Origin: DASSUW01 sp035717845
Lineage (GTDB): Bacteria; Actinomycetota; Thermoleophilia; Solirubrobacterales; Solirubrobacteraceae
Length of the DNA: 23,643 nt
Direction of reading: 5' to 3'
Assembly (NCBI GenBank): GCA_035717845.1
Contig: DASTIC010000302.1
Span: 1-23,643, forward strand
Below are positions 1-6,500 of this stretch, one piece after another (position 1 is the first letter of the stretch; each line of letters begins with the position of its first letter). The notes beneath the pieces are model-generated. The model ran no database searches. It was not told the DNA's origin and saw only the letters and a list, made by a program, of their open reading frames with translations. A program made the translations under genes and the position numbers.

Positions 1-1523
1 ATGCCCGGCAGGTCCGGACCGAACCGCTCGGGGACCACGTCTTCGGGGTTGCCCACGAAGAGCGCGCGATCTCGCAGGCGCGGGTAACGCGCGATGTGCT
101 CGATCATCTCCGCGTTGTAGTCCGCGGTCAGGAAGGCCTCGCGCTCGCCGCCCTCGGGCAGCGGCAGCCAACCGACGAAGTCGGTCAGCCAGGCGTAGCG
201 GGCGCGCTTCTCGCGCGGGTTCTCGTGCAGGTAGTAGTCGAGCTCCCACGCCTCGTCGCCGATCCACAGGTCGTACTCGTGCTCGCGCACGAGGTCGTGG
301 AAGACCATGAAGTTGGCGACCAGGATCTCGTCCATCCGGCGCCAGGCCTGGAAGCAGTGGAGGTTGTGCTCGGCTGACTCGGACTCGATGTGGCGCGACT
401 CGTTCGCCAGCTCGGCGCTCAGCGGGTGGATCCGCTCCCCCTCCCCCTCGAGCACCCTCGTCACCGGGTTCTGGGCGAGCCAGTCGATCTCGAGGTCCGG
501 CACGAGCCGCCGCAGCTCGCGCGCGATCGCCACGTCGCGCTGGGCGTGGCCGAGCCCGATCGGCGAGGAGATGTACAGCGCGCGGCGACGGCGGCGCTTG
601 CCGCGGGTCCATGCCCTCGGGGGCGGCGGCGGGTCGACGAAGTCGCGCAGCAGGAGGTTGACCTTGACCGGGTCGCGCGCGTGCGGCGCGTGGCCGGAGC
701 CTTCCAGCGTCACGAGGTCGCCACCGGTGACGTCCGCGAGCGCCGCTCCGGCTGCGTGAGGGCGGATCGCGTCATCGCTGCCGTGGATCACGAGCACGGG
801 GCAGCGCACGCGCTCGCAGCTCTCCTGGAACCAGTCGAGCGACGCCAGGCCCCGCGCGGTGTCGATCAGCGTCTCGGGGTCGGTGTCGAGGCCCCAGCCG
901 ATGCAGTCCTCGATCTGCTTGGTCGAGTGCGGCTCGGTGAACATCCGCCCGAAGAAGAACTCGACGAAGCCCGGGTAGTCCCGCAGCCAGTGGTGGCGGT
1001 TGTACTTCGCCCAGCCCTCGTCGGTCTCGTGGCGGTCCTCGAACGAGTAGCGGGTGCGCTCCGGGTGGGCGGGCGCCAGCGGGACCGCCGGCCCGATGTA
1101 GGCGACGGCATCGACCCGCTCGGGATGGTCGGCGGCCAGCAGCGTCGCCCACAGTGCGCCGGCCGAGAGCGCGACGAGCAGCGCGGACTCGGTCCCGGTG
1201 GCGTCCATGACGGCGATCGCGTCGTCGGCGAACTGGCGGGCCGCGTACGCGTCGGTCCCGCGCGGGCGGTCCGAGCGCCCGTTGCCGCGGCCGTCGAAGG
1301 TGAGGACCCGGTGGTGGCGGGAGAAGTACGGGATCTGCGCCTTCCAGTGCCGCGAGTGCATGATCGACCAGGTCGGCAGGAACAGCACCGTCCGCTCGCC
1401 CTCGCCGTACAGCTCGTAGAAGAGCCGCACCTCGTCGCGCTCGACGTAGCCCTCCTCGTCCGGATAGCGGGCGCGCGACTGCTCGGCGCGTTGCACCGTG
1501 TGGGCGTCGACGGTGACCGTCAT
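1..1523 (-). CDS. Alpha/beta-hydrolase fused to GT-B-like glycosyltransferase (3' end beyond window)
   Basis: The frame is open from ATG 1523 to the left edge, 507 codons with no stop, so the C-terminus is missing. Residues about 25-297 form an alpha/beta hydrolase: oxyanion-region FLPTW, nucleophile elbow ALSAG (Ser120, a variant of GxSxG), acid region VIHGSDD (about 246-251) and catalytic His in GSGHAP (about 278). A basic, Pro-rich linker (about 298-313, PPPPPRAW then RGKRRRR) leads to a second domain starting ALYISSPIGLGHAQRD. This is the glycine-rich first strand-loop of GT-B transferases of the MurG/UGT type, followed by a sugar-acceptor-side Rossmann half; the nucleotide-sugar-binding half would lie off the window. 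The start overlaps the stop of the upstream TetR gene (ATGA), which implies translational coupling and probably TetR control. Substrate is unknown. The fold calls are firm; the idea that one polypeptide hydrolyses an ester and transfers a sugar is inference. Confidence 0.85.
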   Translation of the reverse strand, partial: MTVTVDAHTVQRAEQSRARYPDEEGYVERDEVRLFYELYGEGERTVLFLPTWSIMHSRHWKAQIPYFSRHHRVLTFDGRGNGRSDRPRGTDAYAARQFADDAIAVMDATGTESALLVALSAGALWATLLAADHPERVDAVAYIGPAVPLAPAHPERTRYSFEDRHETDEGWAKYNRHHWLRDYPGFVEFFFGRMFTEPHSTKQIEDCIGWGLDTDPETLIDTARGLASLDWFQESCERVRCPVLVIHGSDDAIRPHAAGAALADVTGGDLVTLEGSGHAPHARDPVKVNLLLRDFVDPPPPPRAWTRGKRRRRRALYISSPIGLGHAQRDVAIARELRRLVPDLEIDWLAQNPVTRVLEGEGERIHPLSAELANESRHIESESAEHNLHCFQAWRRMDEILVANFMVFHDLVREHEYDLWIGDEAWELDYYLHENPREKRARYAWLTDFVGWLPLPEGGEREAFLTADYNAEMIEHIARYPRLRDRALFVGNPEDVVPERFGPDLPG

Positions 1524-2119
1524 CGCTTGGCCTCCTCGAGGGATCCGAGCCAGTGCTCGACCATGTCCATCAGCTCGCGGTGGCCGGCCGAGATGCCGGA
1601 CAGGCGCTCGACCATGACGCCTTCGTTGAAGGTCATCACGAGGCTGACGAGCCCCGGGAGCGGGAGCTCGTCGCGATCGACGTCGTACTCGTCGAGCATC
1701 CGGTCGAAGGCATCCGTGAGCACGTCGCGCCACTCGCGGTTGACCGCGGCGACGCGCTCCGCGATGTCGGGCCGGTTCCAGCCCAGCGCCTGGAGCTCGA
1801 GCCAGATCTTCGGATAGCCGGCCGCCAGGTCGGACTCGAGGTAGCCCATCGCCGTCCTCCACTTCTCCACGCCGGACATGTCGTGGCGCGCGTACATCGC
1901 GCGCTGGCGGGCGATCAGGCGATCGGTGAACCGTTCGAGCACGCGCACGAACAGGTTCTCCATCGAGCCGAAGTAGTAGTGGACGAGGCCGTGGTTCGCG
2001 CCGGCCTCCTCGGCCAGGCGCCGGGTGCTGATGCCCGCGTACCCCACCTCGATCAGGAGCCGCTCGGCGGCGTCGAGGAACGCATCCTGGGTGTCCGCCC
2101 TCGCAGCGACGTTAGTCAT
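1520..2119 (-). CDS. TetR/AcrR-family transcriptional regulator
   Basis: This is a 199-residue protein from ATG 2119. A TTG 21 bp upstream (2140) is also in frame, but it lies in the arm of an inverted repeat, so the ATG is preferred; no clear Shine-Dalgarno is visible. The N-terminal helix-turn-helix (about residues 12-58) is classic: FLDAAERLLIEVGYAGISTR, then LAEEAGANHGLVHYYF and the following NLF. The C-terminal helical ligand domain is about 60-199. It normally represses by binding a palindrome and releases it on binding a small ligand. It overlaps the hydrolase-glycosyltransferase start by ATGA, so the two form one transcript, and the inverted repeat over its own start suggests autorepression. 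The ligand cannot be read from the sequence. Confidence 0.92.
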   Translation of the reverse strand: MTNVAARADTQDAFLDAAERLLIEVGYAGISTRRLAEEAGANHGLVHYYFGSMENLFVRVLERFTDRLIARQRAMYARHDMSGVEKWRTAMGYLESDLAAGYPKIWLELQALGWNRPDIAERVAAVNREWRDVLTDAFDRMLDEYDVDRDELPLPGLVSLVMTFNEGVMVERLSGISAGHRELMDMVEHWLGSLEEAKR

Positions 2120-2140
2120 CTGTATTAGGCAGTTGACCAA
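2112..2140. promoter_or_regulatory. Candidate TetR operator (inverted repeat)
   Basis: TTAGTCA (2112-2118) and TGACCAA (2134-2140) form an inverted repeat with 6 of 7 pairs and a 15-bp spacer. It lies across the ATG of the TetR gene at 2117-2119. Position and size fit an autoregulatory operator, but no binding motif for this subfamily is known to me, so this is inference. Confidence 0.4.
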
Positions 2141-2325
2141 ACGATGGGCGAGAAGTCAAGCACCGCGATTTTCTGACATTCCAGTCGCCCCTTTTCACCG
2201 GTGGCGAATCGCACCGATTTCGGGATGGTCACGAGCTGACCTCATGCGTTGCGACACCGGGGGCCGGATGCTTCGCTTCGGTGTGGAAGGCTCTCTGATC
2301 GGCTTCCTTGATGGGAGGTTGTGGC

Positions 2326-2991
2326 ATGCGCAGGTGTGCTCTCGTAGCGCTCGGCCTCGTGCTGGCCGGATCGTCCGTATTCACCGCGACGGCCTCGGCA
2401 GGAGGCTCACGCGACCACGGTCCTCTCGTCGGCCAGATCATCCGCGACTGCGCTCGCGACGGCGACCTCGACCGGACCTACCCGCTCCGCGCCCTGCGCC
2501 GGGCGCTTGCCGAGCTCCCGTGGCACATCCGGCGCCACACGCGGTGCGAGCGCAAGCTCGAGCACGCGATCGATCGCGCCAAGCGCCGCCTCGACCGTGA
2601 GGTCTTCAAGATCTGGCGGGACTGCAGCGCCGACGACGACCTCGACCGCCACTACAGCCTCCGCGCCCTCCGACGGGCGCTGCGGCGACTCCCGACCGAC
2701 CTCCGCGACTACACCGACTGCGAAGGCGCGATTCGGCGCGCGATCCGGCGAGCCGAGCGGCCCCTCAAGCGCGAGGTCTTCCGCATCTGGCGCGACTGTG
2801 CCCGAGACGACGACCTCGACCGCCACTACAGCCTGCGCGCCCTCCGACGGGCGCTGCGGCGACTTCCGGACGACCTGCGCGACTACACCGACTGCGAGAA
2901 GGCCATCAAGCGCGCCATCCGCCGGGCGGAGAAGGACCGCGATCCCCACCACGGACACGGAAAGCCCCGGGGTTACATCCGGGCCTTTTGA
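2326..2991 (+). CDS. Secreted protein of three 58-residue Cys-containing repeats
   Basis: This is a 221-residue protein. ATG 2326 is chosen because GGGAGG (2313-2318) stands 7 nt upstream and the protein then starts with a Sec signal: MRR, a hydrophobic core to about residue 20, and a TASA-G cleavage site near 25. The mature part is three tandem repeats of exactly 58 residues starting at Val35, Val93 and Val151. Each has Cys-Asp/Ala..., then DLDRxYxLRALRRAL, then a second Cys exactly 32 residues after the first (C42/C74, C100/C132, C158/C190), ending in a basic amphipathic helix with AIxRA. Paired cysteines outside the membrane suggest one disulfide per repeat. Repeats 2 and 3 are almost identical in DNA. 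It stands alone, between divergent TetR and AroE-like genes. I recall similar repeats in proteins from Thermoleophilia but know no function. Role unknown; exported helical repeat protein is well supported. Confidence 0.85.
   Translation: MRRCALVALGLVLAGSSVFTATASAGGSRDHGPLVGQIIRDCARDGDLDRTYPLRALRRALAELPWHIRRHTRCERKLEHAIDRAKRRLDREVFKIWRDCSADDDLDRHYSLRALRRALRRLPTDLRDYTDCEGAIRRAIRRAERPLKREVFRIWRDCARDDDLDRHYSLRALRRALRRLPDDLRDYTDCEKAIKRAIRRAEKDRDPHHGHGKPRGYIRAF
2428..2949 (+). repeat. Three tandem 174-bp coding repeats
   Basis: Units lie at 2428-2601, 2602-2775 and 2776-2949. The second and third are nearly identical in DNA (for example through the DLDRHYSL and DLRDYTDC segments), while the first is diverged. 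This points to a recent duplication of the last unit. Confidence 0.85.
2961..2989 (+). terminator. Terminator-like hairpin inside the 3' end of the repeat-protein gene
   Basis: AAAGCCCCGG (2961-2970) pairs with CCGGGCCTTT (2979-2988), 9 of 10 pairs, loop of 8 nt, ending in TTTT (2986-2989). The stem encodes the last residues (GKPRGYIRAF) and the stop codon begins in the T-run. This is a plausible intrinsic terminator overlapping the coding end. Confidence 0.6.
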
Positions 2992-3043
2992 GCGCGCCCG
3001 CGAGGATTCTCGCCTCGCCGCGCCGGTCTCTTAGGATTCGGCG

Positions 3044-3925
3044 ATGCAGACCCCGACGGGGCCTGACGTCGCGGGCTCCCCGAGCTTCCTGAGCGTCCTC
3101 ACCGGCTCGTTCGCGACCCCGGCCGCCGAGAACCCGACCGTCGCGATGGTGGAGTCCGCCTATCGCCACCACGACATCGATGCGCGATACCTCAACTGCG
3201 AGGTCGCGCCCGAAGCGCTTGGCGATGCCGTTCGCGGAGCGCGGGCGATGGGATGGGTCGGCTTCAACTGCTCGATCCCGCACAAGGTGGCCGTCATCGA
3301 CCACCTCGACGAGCTGGGCGCCTCGGCGGCACTCATCGGGGCGGTCAACTGCGTCGTACGCCGCGACGATCGCTGGGTCGGCGAGAACACCGACGGACAG
3401 GGCTTCCTCGCCGCGCTGCGCACCGTCGCCGATCCGGCGGGCAAGTCGCTCGTCATCCTCGGAGCGGGCGGCGCGGCACGCGCGATCGCGGTGGAGACCG
3501 CGCTCGCCGGCGCAGCGTCGATCACGATCGTCAACCGCGACCCCGCCCGGGCCAACCCCCTCGTCGCCCTCCTCAACGAGAAGACCTCGGCGCGCGCCGA
3601 GTTCACGGCGTGGGAGACGACGTACGCGGTGCCGCCCGAAGCCGACATCGTCGTCAACGCCACGCCGATCGGCCTGTTCCCGGACGTCGACGGCCGGCCG
3701 GACATCGACCTCGACCACATCGGCTCCGAGGTGGTGATCGCGGACGTGATCGCCAATCCGCCGCGTACCAGGCTGATCCGCGAGGCCGAGGCGCGGGGAG
3801 CCACGGCACTCGACGGACTCGGGATGCTCGTCAACCAGGGCGCGATCGCCATCCGGCACTGGACCGGCGTCGACGTCGACCCGGCCGTGATGCGCCGGAC
3901 GGTCGAAGCGCTCTTCGCGCATTGA
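3044..3925 (+). CDS. Shikimate/quinate dehydrogenase-like protein (AroE superfamily)
   Basis: This is a 293-residue NAD(P)-dependent dehydrogenase of the AroE/YdiB superfamily. ATG 3044 has AGGA at 3033-3036. The substrate domain contains FNCSIPHK with the catalytic Lys81, then IGAVNCVVR and GENTDGQGF with catalytic Asp117. The cofactor domain has the glycine-rich GAGGAAR (140-146), followed by the TIVNRDPAR strand-loop that reads the adenosine ribose, and the end has LGMLVNQGAIA. The usual N-terminal substrate loop with SxS, which grips the shikimate carboxylate, is replaced here by GSFATPAAENP. This variant may therefore act on quinate or another polyol rather than serve aromatic biosynthesis. 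It is monocistronic, with no aro genes nearby, which also argues against a housekeeping AroE. The family is certain; the substrate is open. Confidence 0.88.
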   Translation: MQTPTGPDVAGSPSFLSVLTGSFATPAAENPTVAMVESAYRHHDIDARYLNCEVAPEALGDAVRGARAMGWVGFNCSIPHKVAVIDHLDELGASAALIGAVNCVVRRDDRWVGENTDGQGFLAALRTVADPAGKSLVILGAGGAARAIAVETALAGAASITIVNRDPARANPLVALLNEKTSARAEFTAWETTYAVPPEADIVVNATPIGLFPDVDGRPDIDLDHIGSEVVIADVIANPPRTRLIREAEARGATALDGLGMLVNQGAIAIRHWTGVDVDPAVMRRTVEALFAH

Positions 3926-4033
3926 CACCGTGGACCATCACGAGCCGACTACGTCAGCGTCAAGGCCCGCGACCCCGACGGCTAGATCGTCGAGGCGTCG
4001 TGGGAGCCGGAGCGCGGAGCGGCGATGCGCTGA
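3926..4033 (+). pseudogene. Remnant of a VOC/glyoxalase-family protein C-terminus
   Basis: Read in the frame of 3944, the DNA gives HGPSRADYVSVKARDPDG, a TAG at 3983-3985, then IVEASWEPERGAAMR and TGA at 4031. The pattern (D)HG-S...YVxxxDPDGxxVE is the C-terminal strand pair of vicinal-oxygen-chelate proteins, where the Glu is a metal ligand. The rest of the gene is absent and the stop falls between DPDG and IVE. I read this as a decayed gene end left next to the AroE-like gene. It could be chance, but the motif match is specific. Confidence 0.55.
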
Positions 4034-4053
4034 CTGCGGGTAGGACCTCGAGC

Positions 4054-4434
4054 ATGGAGGAGCATCCCGCGACGGACGCGCTTCGGGCTCGCTCGCCCGA
4101 ACTGTTGTTGTCCGGGCTCGTCGAGACGCTGACCGAGGGCGAGCGCGAATGGGCGAAGGACGTTCGCGACCTGCTCGTCGCGCTCGCGCCGTTTCACGAC
4201 TGCGCCCGCCGGCTCGAGCTGGATGTGGCTGACGTCTTCCGGCAAGCGGCCGAGCTGGGTCCGCCAGATCTCCGCGAGACGGTGATCGAATTCGGCCGTC
4301 GCACGGACATCAGCCCCGCCGGGTTCGCTTTCGCCGTCGAGGATGCACCGGGCGGCCCCCGCTATCGCTCGACGCTGTGGCCGTACGACGAGTCCCCGGA
4401 GGAGTACCTGGGACGCCTCGGTTGGCTCGACTAG
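4054..4434 (+). CDS. Small unknown protein (126 aa)
   Basis: ATG 4054 follows a GGGTAGG purine stretch (4038-4044). The 126-residue product is acidic and soluble, with no signal peptide and no membrane segment. It is predicted mostly helical in the first 95 residues (long runs such as LLLSGLVETLTEGEREWAKD, LVALAPFHDCARRLEL), followed by a Gly/Pro-rich turn and an ending SPEEYLGRLGWLD. Codon use is normal for the window, which supports a real gene even though the same frame is open far upstream as a shadow of the AroE-like gene. I do not recognise a family. It lies in a stretch of eroded genes, so it may be an accessory or a recently acquired gene. It has no clear operon partner. Confidence 0.55.
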   Translation: MEEHPATDALRARSPELLLSGLVETLTEGEREWAKDVRDLLVALAPFHDCARRLELDVADVFRQAAELGPPDLRETVIEFGRRTDISPAGFAFAVEDAPGGPRYRSTLWPYDESPEEYLGRLGWLD

Positions 4435-4486
4435 TGCCGAGAACGACCGGTTCAGATTCGCTCAGATCGGCCCGCGAATGCCCTGA

Positions 4487-4624
4487 GGGCAGTCGGCGGC
4501 GTTCGACGGCGCGTTCGTGGCCCACCAGTCACACCCCCGCGTCACCATCGGCGAGCTGCTCGAGCACCCACCGGCCGCGCTGGTGGCCGTACGCCGCGAG
4601 CTCCGCCTGGCCGGCCGCTCATGA
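4487..4624 (+). pseudogene. Orphan coding remnant (45 codons, no start)
   Basis: Between TGA 4484 and TGA 4622 the frame reads GQSAAFDGAFVAHQ, then HPRVTIGELLEHPPAALVAV and RRELRLAGRS. Codon use is like that of real genes here, but no upstream start or ribosome-binding site exists. It looks like the C-terminal tail of a lost gene. I cannot name the family. Confidence 0.35.
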
Positions 4625-4645
4625 CGAGGTGAATCGTCCGAGATA

Positions 4646-4662
4646 GGTGACGACCGGTCACC
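4646..4662. other. Perfect 6-bp inverted repeat
   Basis: GGTGAC, 5-nt loop GACCG, GTCACC. There is no T-run after it. It could be an operator or a weak terminator in the 367-bp gap before the esterase gene. Apart from this, the remnant at 4487-4624 and the small frame at 4707-4805, I see nothing in that gap. Confidence 0.3.
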
Positions 4663-4706
4663 CGCCTCGCCATCACCCTCCAGCGGACCACTACAGAGAA
4701 GTTGAG

Positions 4707-4805
4707 ATGGCGATATCAGACGGGTTTACGAGGGTCGCGACGCGTGCCAACGAGGCCGCCGAGCGTGCCGGAGCACGGAAGTTGCATCGTGAGGGGGACG
4801 CATGA
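4707..4805 (+). CDS. Possible 32-aa upstream ORF overlapping the esterase start
   Basis: ATG 4707 is preceded by GTTGAG and encodes 32 residues beginning MAISDGFTRVATRANEAAER. The TGA (4803-4805) overlaps the esterase ATG (4802) as ATGA, the coupling used elsewhere in the window. The frame is open a further 10 or more codons upstream, so it may instead be the end of an eroded gene. Evidence is only position and overlap. Confidence 0.25.
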   Translation: MAISDGFTRVATRANEAAERAGARKLHREGDA

Positions 4806-5709
4806 GTCGCGAGCAGCGCGAGGCGCTCGAAGCGCAACTGCGCGAGGCGCCCCTGGACCTCGGCGGGGAGGTGGCCGAGCAGCGAGTGATCATCGAGGAG
4901 ATGATGGCCTCGACCCCGCTGACCGACGACGTCACGACGAGCGACGCGACACTCGGCGAGATCGAAGAAATCCTCGTCGAGACGTCCGAGACGCGCTCTG
5001 ATCGTGTGGTCCTGTACCTGCATGGGGGCGCGTACGCGCTCGGATCGGCGCGGGTCGGGGTTGGGCTGGCCGCCGAGGTCGCTCGGCGTGCGCGGGCGCG
5101 TGCCTACTCGATCGACTACCGCTTGGCGCCCGAGCATCCCTACCCGGCCGGCGTCGACGACACCTTGCCGCGTATCGCGGCCTGCTCGACAGTGGTGTCG
5201 ACGCGCGGCAGATCGCGATCGTCGGCGAATCGGCCGGAGCGGGGCTGGTAGCCGCGGCGCTCGTGAGGGCAAAGGCGGGTGGGCTGCCCCAGCCGGCGTG
5301 CGTCGGCCTGATGTCCCCGTGGGTGGACTTGACGCTCACGAGTCCGACGTTGGACACCAAGGCCGACGTCGATCCGCTCCTGTCGGTGCAGGCGCTGCGA
5401 CGTCGTGCTGACGATTACGTGACGCCGGCGGATGCCCGGGCGGTGAGCCCGCTGTTCGCCGACCTCTCCGGGCTCGCCCCGCTGCTCGTCCAGGCCGGCT
5501 CGCACGACATCCTCCTGGGCGATGCCGTGGGTCTGGCTCGACGCGTGGCGGAGTGCGACGGTCGCGTCGGGCTCGACGTCTGGCCCGAAATGCCGCATGT
5601 CTTTCAGAGCTTCGCGAGCATGCTCGATGAGGGCGTCGAGGCGCTCGATGCGCTGGGCGCGTTCGTCGACCGCTGGCTCAGCGCGGTCGATTCCGCGGTG
5701 GCTGCGTGA
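4802..5709 (+). pseudogene. HSL-type alpha/beta-hydrolase (esterase/lipase), broken by a -1 frameshift
   Basis: Two frames together make one hormone-sensitive-lipase-like esterase of about 302 residues. The first part (ATG 4802, SD GAGGGGG at 4791-4796) carries the oxyanion motif LYLHGGAYALGS and IDYRLAPEHPYPAGVDDTL. Translation then leaves the family frame and stops at 5249. The second frame continues exactly where expected, AAYRGLLDSGVDARQIAIVG, with nucleophile motif GESAG, acid AGSHDILL and catalytic His in MPHVFQSF, to TGA 5709. Adding one G at about 5167-5168 (TTG-CCG to TTG-GCC-G) restores the full reading frame. As written, the first fragment lacks the nucleophile and the second lacks the oxyanion loop, so neither would be active. 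This is either a true recent pseudogene or a single-base sequence error; the conservation of both halves means either is recent. Confidence 0.85.
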
Positions 5710-5743
5710 AGGACTGCTCGAGCTCGGGCACGTGTGAGGGCAT

Positions 5744-5760
5744 GCCCGGGGGCGCCGGGC
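5744..5760 (+). terminator. GC hairpin downstream of the esterase
   Basis: GCCCGG, loop GGGCG, CCGGGC is a perfect 6-bp stem 35 bp after the esterase stop. It has no T-run. It may be a factor-independent-like terminator of the kind seen in high-GC genomes. The rest of the 5710-5890 gap shows no gene I can support. Confidence 0.35.
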
Positions 5761-5890
5761 CGTATATGGACTTCGACACGTCGGGGCCGGAGGAGATCGC
5801 TGCGGTTTCGGACGGCCCCCCGGCGCGGATCGGCGCGACGTTGCGGTTTCCTACGGATTTAGGGTTGCGTTCAGGTGCCGATGTTCTGAT

Positions 5891-6445
5891 GTGACCGCCG
5901 TGCGCCGCCTGCCGCTCACACTTCGCGCGCTGATGCTCGTCCCGCTGCTCGCGGTGCTCGGCGACCAGGCGCGCGTCACGCTCGCGTGCGCGCGGGGCGG
6001 CCAAAGCTGCCTGGAGACCGCGGGCCAGGGCTCGCTCGGCGTTGCCGGCGTGGTCGTGCTCGTGTTGTGCGCGCTCGTGCTCGCGTTCGGCGTCGGGCGG
6101 CTGCTCGTGCGCGAGCAGCGGATGCTGGAGCGCTGGCTGATCGGCGCCGCCGGGGTCGCCGCCGTGTGCGCCGGCCAGGCGCTGTTGGCGGGCACGATCG
6201 GCGATGCCGGAGCGCTCGGCGGGGGGTGGCTCGAGCTGCTCGCGATGTGCGTTGCCGCGGGCGGCGTGATCGCGCTCGCGCTCCGGGTGGCGCCCGCCAT
6301 CGTCCAGTCGCTGCGGCCGAGCGCGCCCCGCCTGCGGCCGATCGCGATCTTCGCGGTCGCCGCTCCAACACCGGCCGCCCGGCGCGTACTCGCGCCGCTC
6401 GCCACCGCGGCCGCCGGCCGCGCTCCTCCGCTGACGCTCCGCTGA
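5891..6445 (+). CDS. Four-helix membrane protein of unknown function, first in a DsbA/VKOR cluster
   Basis: This is a 184-residue protein from GTG 5891 with a weak ribosome-binding site. Four hydrophobic segments are visible at about residues 10-28, 50-72, 82-102 and 113-135, followed by a basic, Ala/Pro-rich tail of about 50 residues. A Cys pair (Cys33 and Cys40) sits between the first and second helices in CARGGQSC. The 55-bp gap to the DsbA-like gene holds a short palindrome (6445-6460) but no strong terminator, so co-transcription is likely. The general shape (four helices, Cys in the first loop) recalls DsbB-type or VKOR-type quinone-linked oxidoreductases, but the CxxC of those families is missing and I do not claim membership. 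The link to disulfide formation comes from its neighbours. Confidence 0.7.
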   Translation: MTAVRRLPLTLRALMLVPLLAVLGDQARVTLACARGGQSCLETAGQGSLGVAGVVVLVLCALVLAFGVGRLLVREQRMLERWLIGAAGVAAVCAGQALLAGTIGDAGALGGGWLELLAMCVAAGGVIALALRVAPAIVQSLRPSAPRLRPIAIFAVAAPTPAARRVLAPLATAAAGRAPPLTLR

Positions 6446-6500
6446 GCGCCCACGGGCGCTCGGCACGGTGCCCGTATCCACAGCGTCAAGAGGAGCTCTC

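Noticed and set aside
390..1817. A 475-codon plus-strand frame
   Set aside because: It is the antisense shadow of the hydrolase-glycosyltransferase and TetR genes, with no recognisable domain.
2428..2949. A CRISPR-like array, because of the tandem repetition
   Set aside because: The repeats are 174 bp, contiguous, in frame and encode protein; there are no spacers.
5706..5894. A 62-codon plus frame between esterase and membrane protein
   Set aside because: No ribosome-binding site, no family similarity, and it contains the GC hairpin at 5744-5760; more likely intergenic.
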